DNA of 64,000 nucleotides from Microbacterium sp. XT11 (lineage in GTDB: Bacteria > Actinomycetota > Actinomycetes > Actinomycetales > Microbacteriaceae): NCBI RefSeq assembly GCF_001513675.1, contig NZ_CP013859.1, positions 373,081 through 437,080 on the forward strand, written 5' to 3'. Position numbers and translations under genes: made by a program. The first letter of the stretch is position 1. Each line of letters begins with the position of its first letter. Shown piece after piece: positions 9,083 to 17,185 of this stretch. The notes beneath the pieces are model-generated. The model saw only the letters and a list, made by a program, of their open reading frames with translations, did not search any database and had not been told where the DNA came from.

Positions 9083-9166
9083 GAGGGGCTAGACCGGCCC
9101 CTCCCTTTCGAGTCGCATGAATTGCCCTGTTCTGGCCGTTTTCGGGGCAAATCATGCGACTCGAAA
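9083..9166. repeat. Direct repeat copy 1 with 61-bp palindromic element (9106-9166)
   Basis: The 84-bp segment matches 10208-10291 at 82 positions, identical for the first 66. It begins with a hairpin GAGGGGC-7 nt-GCCCCTC (9083-9103) and continues into the palindrome: arms TTTCGAGTCGCATGA (9106-9120) and its exact complement (9152-9166), with an inner TTGCCC/GGGCAA pairing. It stands just upstream of the DUF559 gene, whose own 3' end is inside copy 2. It looks like the leftover end of a second copy of that gene. Confidence 0.9.
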
Positions 9167-9227
9167 CGCCCCCGGCGGCTGTGGATAACTCCGACACGGG
9201 TGAGCCGCGTCGTGCGAACGTGACCGG

Positions 9228-10217
9228 ATGCGACGACACCAGCCACTTCCCGACGAACTCGGCACGGCTTTCGCGGTGCGCACCGCCCGCCTTCTCGGCG
9301 TCAGCCGCCGGCGTCTCACCGGCAGCGACCTCACGGCTCCCGTGCACGGTGCGCGATTCACCGCTGATTACGCGGATGCCGGCGACCCCGCCACTGCGGC
9401 CACCGCCGACCCCTTCGAGCGACAGCGCCGCGCGAGGGTCCGCCGTGCGCGGGAGTACGCGACCGTCATGCACACAGGGCACTTCTTCAGCCACCAGACG
9501 GCGGCATCGATCTGGGGCGCGCCGCTTCCGCTCGAGTTCACGGCATCCGGGCACCCCGCGGAGGACCAGCAGCTCGACCTGCACGTGAGCAGCCGCGTGG
9601 GTCTCGGCATCCCGCGCGGCGCCGCGGTGTGCGGGCATCGCACGCTCCCGAGCATGACCGAGGTGACCGAGCACGACGGGCTGCGCGTGTCGTCGCCTGC
9701 GGCGACGTGGGCGGCGCTGGGCGCCCTGTCGGTACGGGACCTGGTGGCGCTCGGAGACTATTTCTGCCGCAGATGGCGCATCGGGCACGGGCGGCCGACC
9801 CCCGGACGGACGCCGCTCGCCACGGTCGACCAGCTGCGGGAGATGCTGGATGCCGGCCGCCGGCACGGCGCCGCGCGGCTGCGTGAGGCGATCGAGCTCA
9901 TCCGCGAAGACGCCTGGTCGCCGCGGGAGTCGCACGTGCGCTGCATCCTCGTGTCCGCCGGCCTGCCCGAGCCGCAGCTCAACGTCGACGTGTTCGATGA
10001 CGCGGGGCGCTTCCTCGCCTGCGTCGACATGGCGTACCCCGAGCGCAAGGTCGCGATCGAGTATCTCGGGATGCTGCACGGCGAGCAGTGGGCGCGCGAC
10101 GTCGAGCGGCTGGCGGCGCTGCGGGCCGCGGGATGGACGGTCATCGAGGTCACGTCACCCCTGCTGCAGACCCCCGATCGGCTCCTGCGCCGCGTGGCAG
10201 CCGCGCTGAGGGGCTAG
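9228..10217 (+). CDS. AbiEi antitoxin-like / DUF559 (PD-(D/E)XK, Vsr-like) domain protein
   Basis: 329 residues. The N-terminus (HQPLPDELGTAFAVRTARLLGVSRRRL) is the winged-helix start seen in AbiEi-type antitoxins common in Microbacteriaceae. The middle segment (YATVMHTGHFFSHQTAASIWG) is the usual connector. The C-terminal third (about 230-329) resembles a DUF559/Vsr-like endonuclease fold: ESHVRCILVSAGLPEPQLN, then DMAYPERKVAIEYLG with an acidic residue and K-x-x-I-E-Y, and a terminal LAALRAAGWTVIEVT strand. The TAG stop lies in the loop of a hairpin that is part of repeat copy 2. The ATG at 9228 has only a weak ribosome-binding site. No toxin partner is beside it. The gene is bracketed by 84-bp direct repeats, so it could be lost or gained by recombination between them. 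Function in the cell is not known; a defence or DNA-repair role is inference. Confidence 0.8.
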   Translation: MRRHQPLPDELGTAFAVRTARLLGVSRRRLTGSDLTAPVHGARFTADYADAGDPATAATADPFERQRRARVRRAREYATVMHTGHFFSHQTAASIWGAPLPLEFTASGHPAEDQQLDLHVSSRVGLGIPRGAAVCGHRTLPSMTEVTEHDGLRVSSPAATWAALGALSVRDLVALGDYFCRRWRIGHGRPTPGRTPLATVDQLREMLDAGRRHGAARLREAIELIREDAWSPRESHVRCILVSAGLPEPQLNVDVFDDAGRFLACVDMAYPERKVAIEYLGMLHGEQWARDVERLAALRAAGWTVIEVTSPLLQTPDRLLRRVAAALRG

Positions 10218-10291
10218 ACCGGCCCCTCCCTTTCGAGTCGCATGAATTGCCCTGTTCTGGCCGTTTTCGGGGCGATTCATGCGACTCGAAA
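10208..10291. repeat. Direct repeat copy 2 with 61-bp palindromic element (10231-10291)
   Basis: Matches copy 1 at 82 of 84 positions. It starts inside the last codons of the DUF559 gene, whose stop is in the first hairpin loop. The palindrome has perfect 17-bp arms, TTTCGAGTCGCATGAAT at 10231-10247 and its complement at 10275-10291. It separates the DUF559 gene from the thiolase, which are convergent, so it may also stop transcription. Confidence 0.9.
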
Positions 10292-10304
10292 GCGGGAGGA
10301 GGGG

Positions 10305-11489
10305 TTACAACCGCTCCAGGAGGAGGGCGTTGGCCATGCCGCCGCCCTCGCACATCGTCTGCAGTCCGAGGCGGCCGCCGGTGGCCTCGAGGTGATCGAG
10401 CAGCGTGCCGAGCAGTCGGGTTCCCGACGACCCGAGCGCATGACCGAGCGCGATCGCGCCGCCTCGGGGGTTGAGCTTCGCCGGATCCGCGTCGAGCTCG
10501 GCGGCCCACGCCAGCGGCACCGACGCGAACGCCTCGTTCACCTCGTAGGCGTCGAGATCGTCGATCGTCAGTCCCGCGCGGTCGAGGATGCGCCGCGTGG
10601 CCGGTATCGGGCCGGTGAGCATGAGGAGCGGATCGTCGCCGGTGACCGCGAACGACCGGAACCGGGCACGCGGAGTGAGGCCCAGCTGCTCCGCCCGCTC
10701 TGCGCTCACGATCAGGGCCGCCGAGGCTCCGTCGGTCAGCGGCGAAGAGTTGCCCGCGGTGATGCGCCAGTCGAGCTCAGGGAAGCGCGCGGCGAGCGCG
10801 TCGGTGCGGAAGGACGCCGGGAGCCCGGCCAGCTTCTCGACGCTCGTCCCTTCGCGCACGGTCTCGTCGGCGACGGCATCCGGCGCCTCCGGGACCGCGA
10901 CGACCGTGCGGTCGAAGAAGCCGTCACTCCAGGCCTGCGCGGCGCGGCGGTGCGACTCGGCGGCGTAGGCGTCGAGGGTGGCGCGGTCGAGACCCCACCG
11001 CTGCGCGATGAGCTCCGCGCTCACGCCCTGGTTCACGAGGCCGGCCGGATAACGACGCCGCAGCCGCGGGGACATCGGCGTTCCGCCGGCCGCGGACGAT
11101 CCCAGCGGCACACGGCTCATCGACTCCACGCCGCCGACGATGACGGCGTCGTACACCCCGGCGATCACCCCCTGCGCGGCGAAGTGCACGGCCTGCTGGC
11201 TCGACCCGCACTGCCTGTCGATCGTCGCTGCCGGGACGCTCTCGTCGAAGCCCGCGGCGAGAACCGCCTGCCGCGCGATGTTCGTCGACTGATCGCCCAC
11301 CTGGCTCACGCATCCGAGCAGCACGTCGTCGATCTGCGCCGAGTCGAGACCGGTGCGCTCGAGCAGCGTGGTGAGCACGCCGGCGGCCAGATCGACCGGA
11401 TGCACCTCCGACAGCGCTCCACCCGGCTTGCCGCGCCCGACGGGCGTGCGGACGACATCGATCAGGACGGCTTCGCTGCGCGTGCTCAT
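10305..11489 (-). CDS. Thiolase family protein (acetyl-CoA C-acyltransferase)
   Basis: 394 residues, normal thiolase length. The N-terminal half has ATIDRQCGSSQQAVHFA with nucleophile Cys94, and the C-terminal half has GGAIALGHALGSSG (His near 351) and TMCEGGGMANALL (Cys near 380), so the complete Cys-His-Cys set is present. It either cleaves 3-ketoacyl-CoA to acetyl-CoA or condenses two acyl-CoAs; sequence alone does not separate degradative FadA-like from biosynthetic AtoB-like use. It is a lone gene, not next to a beta-oxidation enzyme. Its 3' end is 13 bp from palindromic repeat copy 2, and the adjacent gene at 11666 is divergent. Confidence 0.93.
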   Translation of the reverse strand: MSTRSEAVLIDVVRTPVGRGKPGGALSEVHPVDLAAGVLTTLLERTGLDSAQIDDVLLGCVSQVGDQSTNIARQAVLAAGFDESVPAATIDRQCGSSQQAVHFAAQGVIAGVYDAVIVGGVESMSRVPLGSSAAGGTPMSPRLRRRYPAGLVNQGVSAELIAQRWGLDRATLDAYAAESHRRAAQAWSDGFFDRTVVAVPEAPDAVADETVREGTSVEKLAGLPASFRTDALAARFPELDWRITAGNSSPLTDGASAALIVSAERAEQLGLTPRARFRSFAVTGDDPLLMLTGPIPATRRILDRAGLTIDDLDAYEVNEAFASVPLAWAAELDADPAKLNPRGGAIALGHALGSSGTRLLGTLLDHLEATGGRLGLQTMCEGGGMANALLLERL

Positions 11490-11533
11490 GCGTCCATTCT
11501 CACCCCGCGCGGGCCGGCAGGGCCGAGGGCGGA

Positions 11534-11578
11534 TGCGGCGGTCCCCGGCATCCGGTGCGGCGGTCCCCCGGCATCCGG
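11534..11578. repeat. Tandem direct repeat in divergent promoter region
   Basis: Two copies of TGCGGCGGTCCCCGGCATCC (one with an extra C), 11534-11555 and 11556-11578, lie between the thiolase and the ABM gene. TAGAAT (11582-11587) just after them is a good -10 element for the plus-strand gene. The repeat contains GGCATCCG, the complement of an octamer that is frequent across the window. Confidence 0.6.
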
Positions 11579-11665
11579 AACTAGAATCGTCCGGGTGCCG
11601 CGACCCTGGCGCCCCGCCGTCACAGCGCGCCCGCGACCCGGGCCCCTGCCTCCGAAGGACCCACC

Positions 11666-12253
11666 ATGTCCAGCGAACCCATCACCGTGTCCATCCGCCG
11701 AGAGGTCGACCCCGAGCACATCGCCGAGGCGACCGCGTGGGTGCAGACGGGCGTCAATCTCGCCAACCGCTACCCCGGATTCCTCGGATCGGGATGGGTG
11801 CGCGCCGGCGAGGACTCGAACGTCTGGCACATGCTGTACCGGTTCGCGAACGAGGAGACCCTCGACGCGTGGGAGCAGTCGGCGGAGCGCGAATGGTGGA
11901 AGTCGACGGGCGAGGGCTTCGTGCGCAGCGAGCGCTCCCGCCGCCGGTCGGGCATCGAGGGCTGGTTCGACGAGCCGACCACCGGCACGATCACGGTGCC
12001 GACGGCGAGCGGTGCGACGACCACGGTCTCCGTCGTGCACACGCCTCCGCGGTGGAAGCAGGCGGTGTCGATCTGGCTGGGGTTCTTCCCCGTGAACCTC
12101 GCGTTCACCTACGCCATGAGTCCCGTCCCGGGGTGGGATGCTCTGCCGATCTGGTTGCGGGTGCTCTCCACGACGCTGGTGCTGACGCCGATCATGACCT
12201 ATTGGGTGCTGCCGTGGGTCACCCGTTCGCTGCGGAACTGGCTGGCCCGCTGA
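11666..12253 (+). CDS. Antibiotic biosynthesis monooxygenase (ABM) domain protein with C-terminal membrane segments
   Basis: 195 residues. The first ~90 residues are an ABM ferredoxin-like fold: PITVSIRREVDPEHIAEATAW, then YPGFLGSGWVRAGED, then WHMLYRFANEETLDAWEQS, which is the characteristic strand-helix order. The tail holds two hydrophobic stretches (about 133-157 SIWLGFFPVNLAFTYAM and 165-187 WLRVLSTTLVLTPIMTYWVL), so the protein is probably membrane-anchored with the ABM domain in the cytoplasm. This ABM-plus-two-TM layout is common in actinobacteria; its substrate is not known. AAGGA lies 7 nt before the ATG. The gene is followed 12 bp later by palindromic repeat copy 3 and by the convergent aldose epimerase. 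Confidence 0.85.
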   Translation: MSSEPITVSIRREVDPEHIAEATAWVQTGVNLANRYPGFLGSGWVRAGEDSNVWHMLYRFANEETLDAWEQSAEREWWKSTGEGFVRSERSRRRSGIEGWFDEPTTGTITVPTASGATTTVSVVHTPPRWKQAVSIWLGFFPVNLAFTYAMSPVPGWDALPIWLRVLSTTLVLTPIMTYWVLPWVTRSLRNWLAR

Positions 12254-12264
12254 GCCGCCCTCCA

Positions 12265-12326
12265 CATTCGAGTCGCATGATTTGACCTGTTTCCGGCGTT
12301 TTGAGGGCAATTCATGCGACTCGAAA
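12265..12326. repeat. Palindromic repeat element, copy 3
   Basis: Arms ATTCGAGTCGCATGAT (12265-12280) and ATTCATGCGACTCGAAA (12310-12326) enclose a loop that differs from copies 1 and 2 (tgacctgtttccggcgtt in place of tgccctgttctggccgtt) but keeps the same spacing. It fills the convergent gap between the ABM gene and the aldose epimerase. Confidence 0.85.
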
Positions 12327-12344
12327 CACCGGGGAGGAGGGGTC

Positions 12345-13253
12345 CTACAGCGCCCGGATCGTCCAGGAGGCCGAATGCTCCGCGCCCGGCTCGAGCACGA
12401 CCAACCCGGCTCCCGAGTTGAACGCGTCGGGAGCGCACGTCATCGGCTCGACGGCGAGACCCGTGCGATCGCTCGCGTCGGCCGTGTGCACCTGCACCCA
12501 CGGGCACCGCTCGTCCCACGTCATCGCGACTCCCGAGCCGTCGCCGGTCGTCAACCGCACCTCGGCGATGCCATCGCGACGCGAGAGCCCCGTGAACGCG
12601 TGATCGATGAACACATCGCCGATCACGCGCGGCTCGCGGAAGTCCCACTCCGGATGCTGCGACACCAGCTCGACCGCGATCGGGCTCAGGCGATCCGGCG
12701 TGACGGTGAGGACCTCGGATGCCGGAAGGGTGAGCGTCCACGAGTCGACAGCCGCGGCCCCGACGGCGTCCGCCACGAGGTACGGATGCGGGCCGGTGCC
12801 CCATGGGGCGGCATCCGCCCCGAGATTGCGCGCGGTCACCGTCTGCCGCAGACCCGCGTCGTCGAGGCGGTACTCGACCTCGACCTCGACGCGGAACGGG
12901 TACCCCGTCTGCGGTTCGATCACCGCCGCGAGCACGACGCGGTCGTCGAGCACGAGACGGTCGGAGAACTCCGCCCAGGACAGCAGACCGTGCAGCGCCT
13001 GCCCGCGCTCCGGCTCGGTGAGGGGCAGCTGGTGCTCGGCGCCGCCGAAGGCGTACCGCCCGTCGACGATGCGGTTCGGCCACGGCGCGAGCGTCGTGCC
13101 GCGGTAGCCGGGGCGCACCTCGTCGGCCTCGAACGGCACGACGAGGTCGCGCCCCCGGTGCGTCAGCGTGCGCAGCGACGCCCCGATGCTCGCCACGACG
13201 GCCTCGTAGTCGCCGTGTGCGAGGCGCAGCTGCCGTCCCGACCTCGGCAGCAT
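12345..13253 (-). CDS. Aldose 1-epimerase family protein
   Basis: 302 residues. GTGPHPYLV (conserved His) and ESPANRIV-like APWPNRIVDGRYAFGG, HGLLSWAEF, and the terminal VEPMTCAPDAFNSG block (with the family's Glu-type loop) identify a GalM-type mutarotase that interconverts alpha and beta anomers. The frame is open 75 codons upstream, but that stretch overlaps araA; the ATG at 13253 overlaps the araA stop by one base (TGATG), so the two are translationally coupled. As the last gene of the arabinose operon it should supply the anomer used by AraA or AraB. Substrate is inferred from the operon. Confidence 0.9.
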   Translation of the reverse strand: MLPRSGRQLRLAHGDYEAVVASIGASLRTLTHRGRDLVVPFEADEVRPGYRGTTLAPWPNRIVDGRYAFGGAEHQLPLTEPERGQALHGLLSWAEFSDRLVLDDRVVLAAVIEPQTGYPFRVEVEVEYRLDDAGLRQTVTARNLGADAAPWGTGPHPYLVADAVGAAAVDSWTLTLPASEVLTVTPDRLSPIAVELVSQHPEWDFREPRVIGDVFIDHAFTGLSRRDGIAEVRLTTGDGSGVAMTWDERCPWVQVHTADASDRTGLAVEPMTCAPDAFNSGAGLVVLEPGAEHSASWTIRAL

Positions 13254-14770
13254 CACAGTCCCTGCGCCAGCCGGTAGTACGCCTGGTTCCAGCGCACCTG
13301 CTTCTGGAACTCGGGCAGCGTGGTGTCCTCGTCGATGACGAGCAGCTCGACCTCGGCCATCTCGGCGAAGTCGCGGAACGCCTCGATGCCGACGGCGGTC
13401 GACATGACGGTGTGGTGGGCGGCGCCGGCGGTGAGCCACGCGGCCGCGGAAGTGGTGAAGTCGGGCGCAGGCTTCCACACCGCACGTCCGACCGGCAGCT
13501 TCGGCAGCGGGGCCCGCGGCTCGACGTTCTCGACGACGTTCGCGGTGAGGCGGAACCGGTCGCGCATATCGCTGAGCGCCACGACCACGGCGGGTCCGGG
13601 GTCGGCGGTGAAGACGAGCCGCACCGGGTCGTCCTTGCCGCCGATGCCGAGCGGGTGGATCTCCAGCGTCGGCTTCGCGGTCGTGAGCGACGGCGACACC
13701 TCGAGCATGTGCGCGCCGAGGATCAGCTCATCGCCCGGGGTCATGTCGTAGGTGTAGTCCTCCATGAGGCTCGCCCCGCCGGGGAGGCCTGCGCCCATGA
13801 CGTTCGCGATGCGCACGAGCACGGCGGTCTTCCAGTCGCCTTCGGCACCGAAGCCGTAGCCCTCTGCCATGAGGCGCTGCACCGCGAGGCCCGGCAGCTG
13901 TTTCAGCGCCCCGAGGTCTTCGAACGAGGTCGTGAACGCGCCGAAGCCGCCCTCCTCCAGGAACGAGCGCAGGCCGAGCTCGATCGCGGCGCCGTCACGC
14001 AGCGACTGGTGACGCTCTCCGCCTCGGCGCAGCTCCGGTACGACGTCGTACAGCTCCTCGTATTCGGCCACGAGAGCATCGACGTCGGACTCGGATGCCG
14101 CGGCGACGGCATCCGCCAGCTCGTTGACCCCCCACGTGTTGACCTGCACTCCGAGCCGCAGCTCTGCCTCGGTCTTGTCTCCCTCGGTCACGGCGACGAA
14201 GCGCATGTTGTCTCCGAAGCGCGCGAGCTTCAGCGAGCGCGAGGCGGCGAGGCCCGCGGCCGCGCGCTGCCAGGTGCCGAGCTCGCGGCGCACGCGCGGG
14301 TCGGAAGCGTGACCGACGATGGTCTTGCGCGGCACGCCGAGACGCGTCTGGATGTACCCGAACTCGCGGTCGCCGTGCGCGGCCTGGTTGAGGTTCATGA
14401 AGTCGAAGTCGATGTCGGCCCAGGGCAGCTCGACGTTGGCCTGCGTGTGCAGGTGCGCGAGGGGCTTCTGCAGCGCGTCGAGGCCGGCGATCCACATCTT
14501 CGCGGGGCTGAAGGTGTGCATCCAGGCGACGAGACCGATCACGCGGTCGTCGGCGTTGGCCTCGAGCACGATGCGCTTGATCGCCGAGGAGTCGGTGAGC
14601 ACCGGCTTCCACACGATCCGCACCGGCACCTCGTCGGCGTCGTCGAGCAGCCGGGCGATCTGCTGCGACTGCTCGGCGACCTGCGCGAGCGTCTCCGGTC
14701 CGTACAGGTGCTGGCTGCCGGTGAGGAACCAGACCTCGTACTGGTCGAGGGAGGTGGTGAGCTTCGGCAT
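13253..14770 (-). CDS. araA: L-arabinose isomerase
   Basis: 505 residues, standard length. It converts L-arabinose to L-ribulose with a divalent metal (usually Mn). The family start [19 protein letters not shown] is complete, [14 protein letters not shown] and [24 protein letters not shown] segments are present ([18 protein letters not shown]), and the C-terminal metal site motifs EDYTYDM and HMLEVSPSL are present. The ATG at 14770 is used because the conserved N-terminus starts there, although the frame extends upstream into araB. The gene lies 10 bp after araB and overlaps the aldose epimerase by one base. Confidence 0.97.
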   Translation of the reverse strand: MPKLTTSLDQYEVWFLTGSQHLYGPETLAQVAEQSQQIARLLDDADEVPVRIVWKPVLTDSSAIKRIVLEANADDRVIGLVAWMHTFSPAKMWIAGLDALQKPLAHLHTQANVELPWADIDFDFMNLNQAAHGDREFGYIQTRLGVPRKTIVGHASDPRVRRELGTWQRAAAGLAASRSLKLARFGDNMRFVAVTEGDKTEAELRLGVQVNTWGVNELADAVAAASESDVDALVAEYEELYDVVPELRRGGERHQSLRDGAAIELGLRSFLEEGGFGAFTTSFEDLGALKQLPGLAVQRLMAEGYGFGAEGDWKTAVLVRIANVMGAGLPGGASLMEDYTYDMTPGDELILGAHMLEVSPSLTTAKPTLEIHPLGIGGKDDPVRLVFTADPGPAVVVALSDMRDRFRLTANVVENVEPRAPLPKLPVGRAVWKPAPDFTTSAAAWLTAGAAHHTVMSTAVGIEAFRDFAEMAEVELLVIDEDTTLPEFQKQVRWNQAYYRLAQGL

Positions 14771-14780
14771 GTGTCGTTCC

Positions 14781-16379
14781 TTAGAGAGAGGCGATGGCGG
14801 CGGACTCGATGGCGAGACCCGCGCGGTAGCGGTCGAGGTAGGCGGCGAACCCGGCGACGTCGTCGGGGTCCGGGTCGGCGAGTGAGACGGATGCCGTGGC
14901 GAACACGGTCTCTTCGAGGTACTCGGCGAGCGACTCGCTGCGACCGAGGTACGACGCGAGCACGGCGATGCCCCAGGCGCCGCCCTCGGATGCCAGCTCG
15001 CCCACCGCGACGGTCGCTGCGAGCGCACCGGCGAGGAAGCGCTGGGCGACGCCGGCGGTGCGGAACATGCCCCCGTGAGCGAACATGCGGTCGAGCTCGA
15101 CGCCCTCGTCGGCGAGCACGCGCATTCCCAGCGCGAGCGTGCCGAAGACCCCGTAGAGCTGCGCGCGCATGAAGTTCGCGAGCGTGAAGGCGCTGCCCGG
15201 CGTGCGCACCACGAGCGGGCGGCCCTCGGCAAGACCGGCGATGGGCTCTCCGGCGAGGTGGTTGTAGGCGAGGAGGCCCCCGGCATCCGACTCGCCCGCC
15301 AGGGCTTCACCGAACAGGGCCTCGAAGGCCGCGTCGTCGCTCACCGGACGTCCGGCCGCGACGGAGAAGCGGGTGAACAGCCCCGCCCAGGCGGCGAGCT
15401 CGCTGGCGCCGTTGTTGCAGTGCACCATGGCGACGGCGTCGCCGGCGGGGGTCGTGACGAGGTCGAGCTCGTGATGCGTGCCGGCCAGCGGACGCTCGAG
15501 CACGACCATGGCGAAGATGCTCGTGCCCGCCGAGACGTTGCCGGTGCGCGGGGCGACGGAGTTCGTGGCGACCATGCCCGTGCCCGCGTCGCCCTCGGGA
15601 GGACAGAGCGGGATGCCGGGCGCCGTCGCCCCTGTGGGGTCGAGCAGCAGCGCACCCTCGGCCGTGAGCACGCCCGCGGGAGCACCGGCGGGAAGAACCG
15701 CGGGCAGCAGGGAGCGGAGCGGACGCGGCAGACGGTCTCCTGCGAGCCGCTCATAGGCCTGCAGCATCTGCTCGTCGTAGTCGCCCGTGGCGGAGTCGAT
15801 GGGGAACATCCCTGAGGCGTCGCCCACGCCGAGCACGTGCTGCCCCGTGAGCATGCGGTGCACGTACCCGGCGAGGGTCGTCACCGACGCGAGGCGCGGC
15901 AGGTGCTCCTCCGCGTCGAGCACAGCCTGGTGCAGGTGGGCGATCGACCAGCGCAGGGGGATGTTCACGCCGAGGAGATCGCTGAGCTCGGATGCCGCGG
16001 CACCGGTGTTCGTGTTGCGCCACGTGCGGAAGGGAACGAGCAGCTCGCCGTCGTCGTCGAACGCGAGGTAGCCGTGCATCATGGCCGACACCCCGATGGC
16101 CCCGTAGGTCGCCGGGCGCACGCCGTACCGGTCGTGCGCGTCGGCCACCAGGTCGGCGACGGCCGACTGCAGTCCGGTCCACACTTCGTCGAGCGGATAC
16201 GTCCAGAGCCCGTCCTCCAGCCGGTTCTCCCACGAGAACGAGCCCGTCGCCAGCACGTCGGCGGGGTCGGAACCGATGAGGCACGCCTTGATGCGCGTTG
16301 ATCCGAACTCGATGCCGAGGCTGGTGCGGCCCGCGGTGATGTCGTCGCGACCTGCGGCTCCGGCGTTCTGCCGCGTCAT
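14781..16379 (-). CDS. araB: Ribulokinase-type FGGY carbohydrate kinase
   Basis: 532 residues with the two-lobed FGGY kinase fold. [17 protein letters not shown] opens the first ATPase segment, the [23 protein letters not shown] segment is the sugar-binding face, and [14 protein letters not shown] marks the second phosphate-binding loop. Its position between araD and araA makes L-ribulose 5-kinase the expected activity: L-ribulose plus ATP to L-ribulose 5-phosphate. It starts with an ATGA overlap with araD (16376-16379). It is not the classic E. coli-type AraB by motif, so xylulokinase-like substrate use cannot be ruled out; context is the main support for araB. Confidence 0.87.
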   Translation of the reverse strand: MTRQNAGAAGRDDITAGRTSLGIEFGSTRIKACLIGSDPADVLATGSFSWENRLEDGLWTYPLDEVWTGLQSAVADLVADAHDRYGVRPATYGAIGVSAMMHGYLAFDDDGELLVPFRTWRNTNTGAAASELSDLLGVNIPLRWSIAHLHQAVLDAEEHLPRLASVTTLAGYVHRMLTGQHVLGVGDASGMFPIDSATGDYDEQMLQAYERLAGDRLPRPLRSLLPAVLPAGAPAGVLTAEGALLLDPTGATAPGIPLCPPEGDAGTGMVATNSVAPRTGNVSAGTSIFAMVVLERPLAGTHHELDLVTTPAGDAVAMVHCNNGASELAAWAGLFTRFSVAAGRPVSDDAAFEALFGEALAGESDAGGLLAYNHLAGEPIAGLAEGRPLVVRTPGSAFTLANFMRAQLYGVFGTLALGMRVLADEGVELDRMFAHGGMFRTAGVAQRFLAGALAATVAVGELASEGGAWGIAVLASYLGRSESLAEYLEETVFATASVSLADPDPDDVAGFAAYLDRYRAGLAIESAAIASL

Positions 16380-17095
16380 CGGCGTGCGTCCGTCGTCTGG
16401 CCGTAGACGTTCTGGTACCGGTCGTAGAGGCTGTCGACGGCCTCCTGCGGGATCGGGATGAGCGGCCCGGCCTCACGTGCGAGGTGCACGGTGCGGGCGA
16501 CGTCTTCGACCATGACCGCGGCCTTGACGGCATCCTTCGCGTCCACGCCGATCGTGAACGGTCCGTGGTTCTGCATGAGCACCGCGCGGCTGCGGTGTCC
16601 GCGCAGCGTCTCGACGATGCCGCGGCCGATCGAGTCGTCGCCGATGATCGCGAACGGGCCGACGGGAATCGGACCGCCGAACTCGTCGGCCATGGCGGTG
16701 ATGACGCACGGGATCTCCTCGCCGCGCGCCGCCCAGGCCACCGCGTAGGTGGAGTGCGTGTGCACGACGCCGCCGACCTCGGGCATGTTCCGGTACACGT
16801 AGGCGTGCGCGGCGGTGTCGCTCGACGGACTGCGATCGCTGCCCTGGCTGCCGGGGATGACGTTGCCGTCGAGATCGCACAGAATCATGTTCTCCGGCGC
16901 GAGGTCGTCGTAGCTGACGCCGCTCGGCTTGATCACGAACAGGTCCGCGCCGGGGACGCGCCCGGAGACGTTGCCGCCGGTCCACACGACCAGGCCGTAT
17001 CGCACGAGTTCGCCGTGCAGGCGGGCGACGTCGACGCGCACCTGGCGGATGGCGGCTTCGACCTCAGGGGTGAAGGCGGGGGCTTCGCTGATCAC
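16376..17095 (-). CDS. araD: L-ribulose-5-phosphate 4-epimerase
   Basis: 239 residues from a GTG at 17095. Class II aldolase/AraD fold: GLVVWTGGNVSGRVPG, KPSGVSYDDL (phosphate binding), and the Zn-binding HTHS (VHTHSTYAVAW) with the later His in MQNHGPFTIG. It converts L-ribulose 5-phosphate to D-xylulose 5-phosphate, the entry point to the pentose phosphate pathway. The frame can also begin at a GTG at 17125, but the chosen GTG has GAGG 5 nt upstream, and the 18-bp palindromic operator at 17124-17141 overlaps the longer start. First gene of the araD-araB-araA-epimerase operon. Confidence 0.95.
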   Translation of the reverse strand: MISEAPAFTPEVEAAIRQVRVDVARLHGELVRYGLVVWTGGNVSGRVPGADLFVIKPSGVSYDDLAPENMILCDLDGNVIPGSQGSDRSPSSDTAAHAYVYRNMPEVGGVVHTHSTYAVAWAARGEEIPCVITAMADEFGGPIPVGPFAIIGDDSIGRGIVETLRGHRSRAVLMQNHGPFTIGVDAKDAVKAAVMVEDVARTVHLAREAGPLIPIPQEAVDSLYDRYQNVYGQTTDARR

Positions 17096-17123
17096 TGCTA
17101 CCTCAACGTGTTCGTCACCGGCC

Positions 17124-17141
17124 ACTGTGACCGGTCACAGT
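17124..17141. promoter_or_regulatory. Arabinose operon operator (perfect 18-bp palindrome)
   Basis: ACTGTGACCGGTCACAGT is a perfect palindrome with the central CCGG and TGTGA arms usual for LacI-family sites. A TTGACC -35 element (minus strand, 17166-17171) and CACACT (17142-17147, 18 nt away) fit a promoter, so the operator would cover the transcription start region. TGTGAC occurs again next to it at 17144-17149. The LacI gene ends 45 bp upstream and is the likely binder. Confidence 0.8.
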
Positions 17142-17185
17142 AGTGTGACACCCCATCGCGGCACCGGTCAACTCCCCGGCGCCAT

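Larger units (their letters stand above)
8694..9227. other. Intergenic region: amylopullulanase promoter, orphan terminator, repeat copy 1
   Basis: This 534-bp gap holds two LacI-type operators for the minus-strand amylopullulanase (8775-8788, 8838-8854), a plus-strand intrinsic terminator (9031-9060) with no gene in front of it, and direct-repeat copy 1 with its palindrome (9083-9166). The frames crossing it are shadows with no homology I recognise. The stretch 8860-9030 has no gene; a small plus-strand RNA ending at the terminator is possible. Confidence 0.6.

Noticed and set aside
9106..12326. CRISPR array from the repeated palindromes
   Set aside because: The copies are long, palindromic and irregularly spaced with genes between them, and no cas gene is present.
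17096..17125. GTG at 17125 as araD start
   Set aside because: It overlaps the perfect operator palindrome and lacks a ribosome-binding site; the GTG at 17095 has one.
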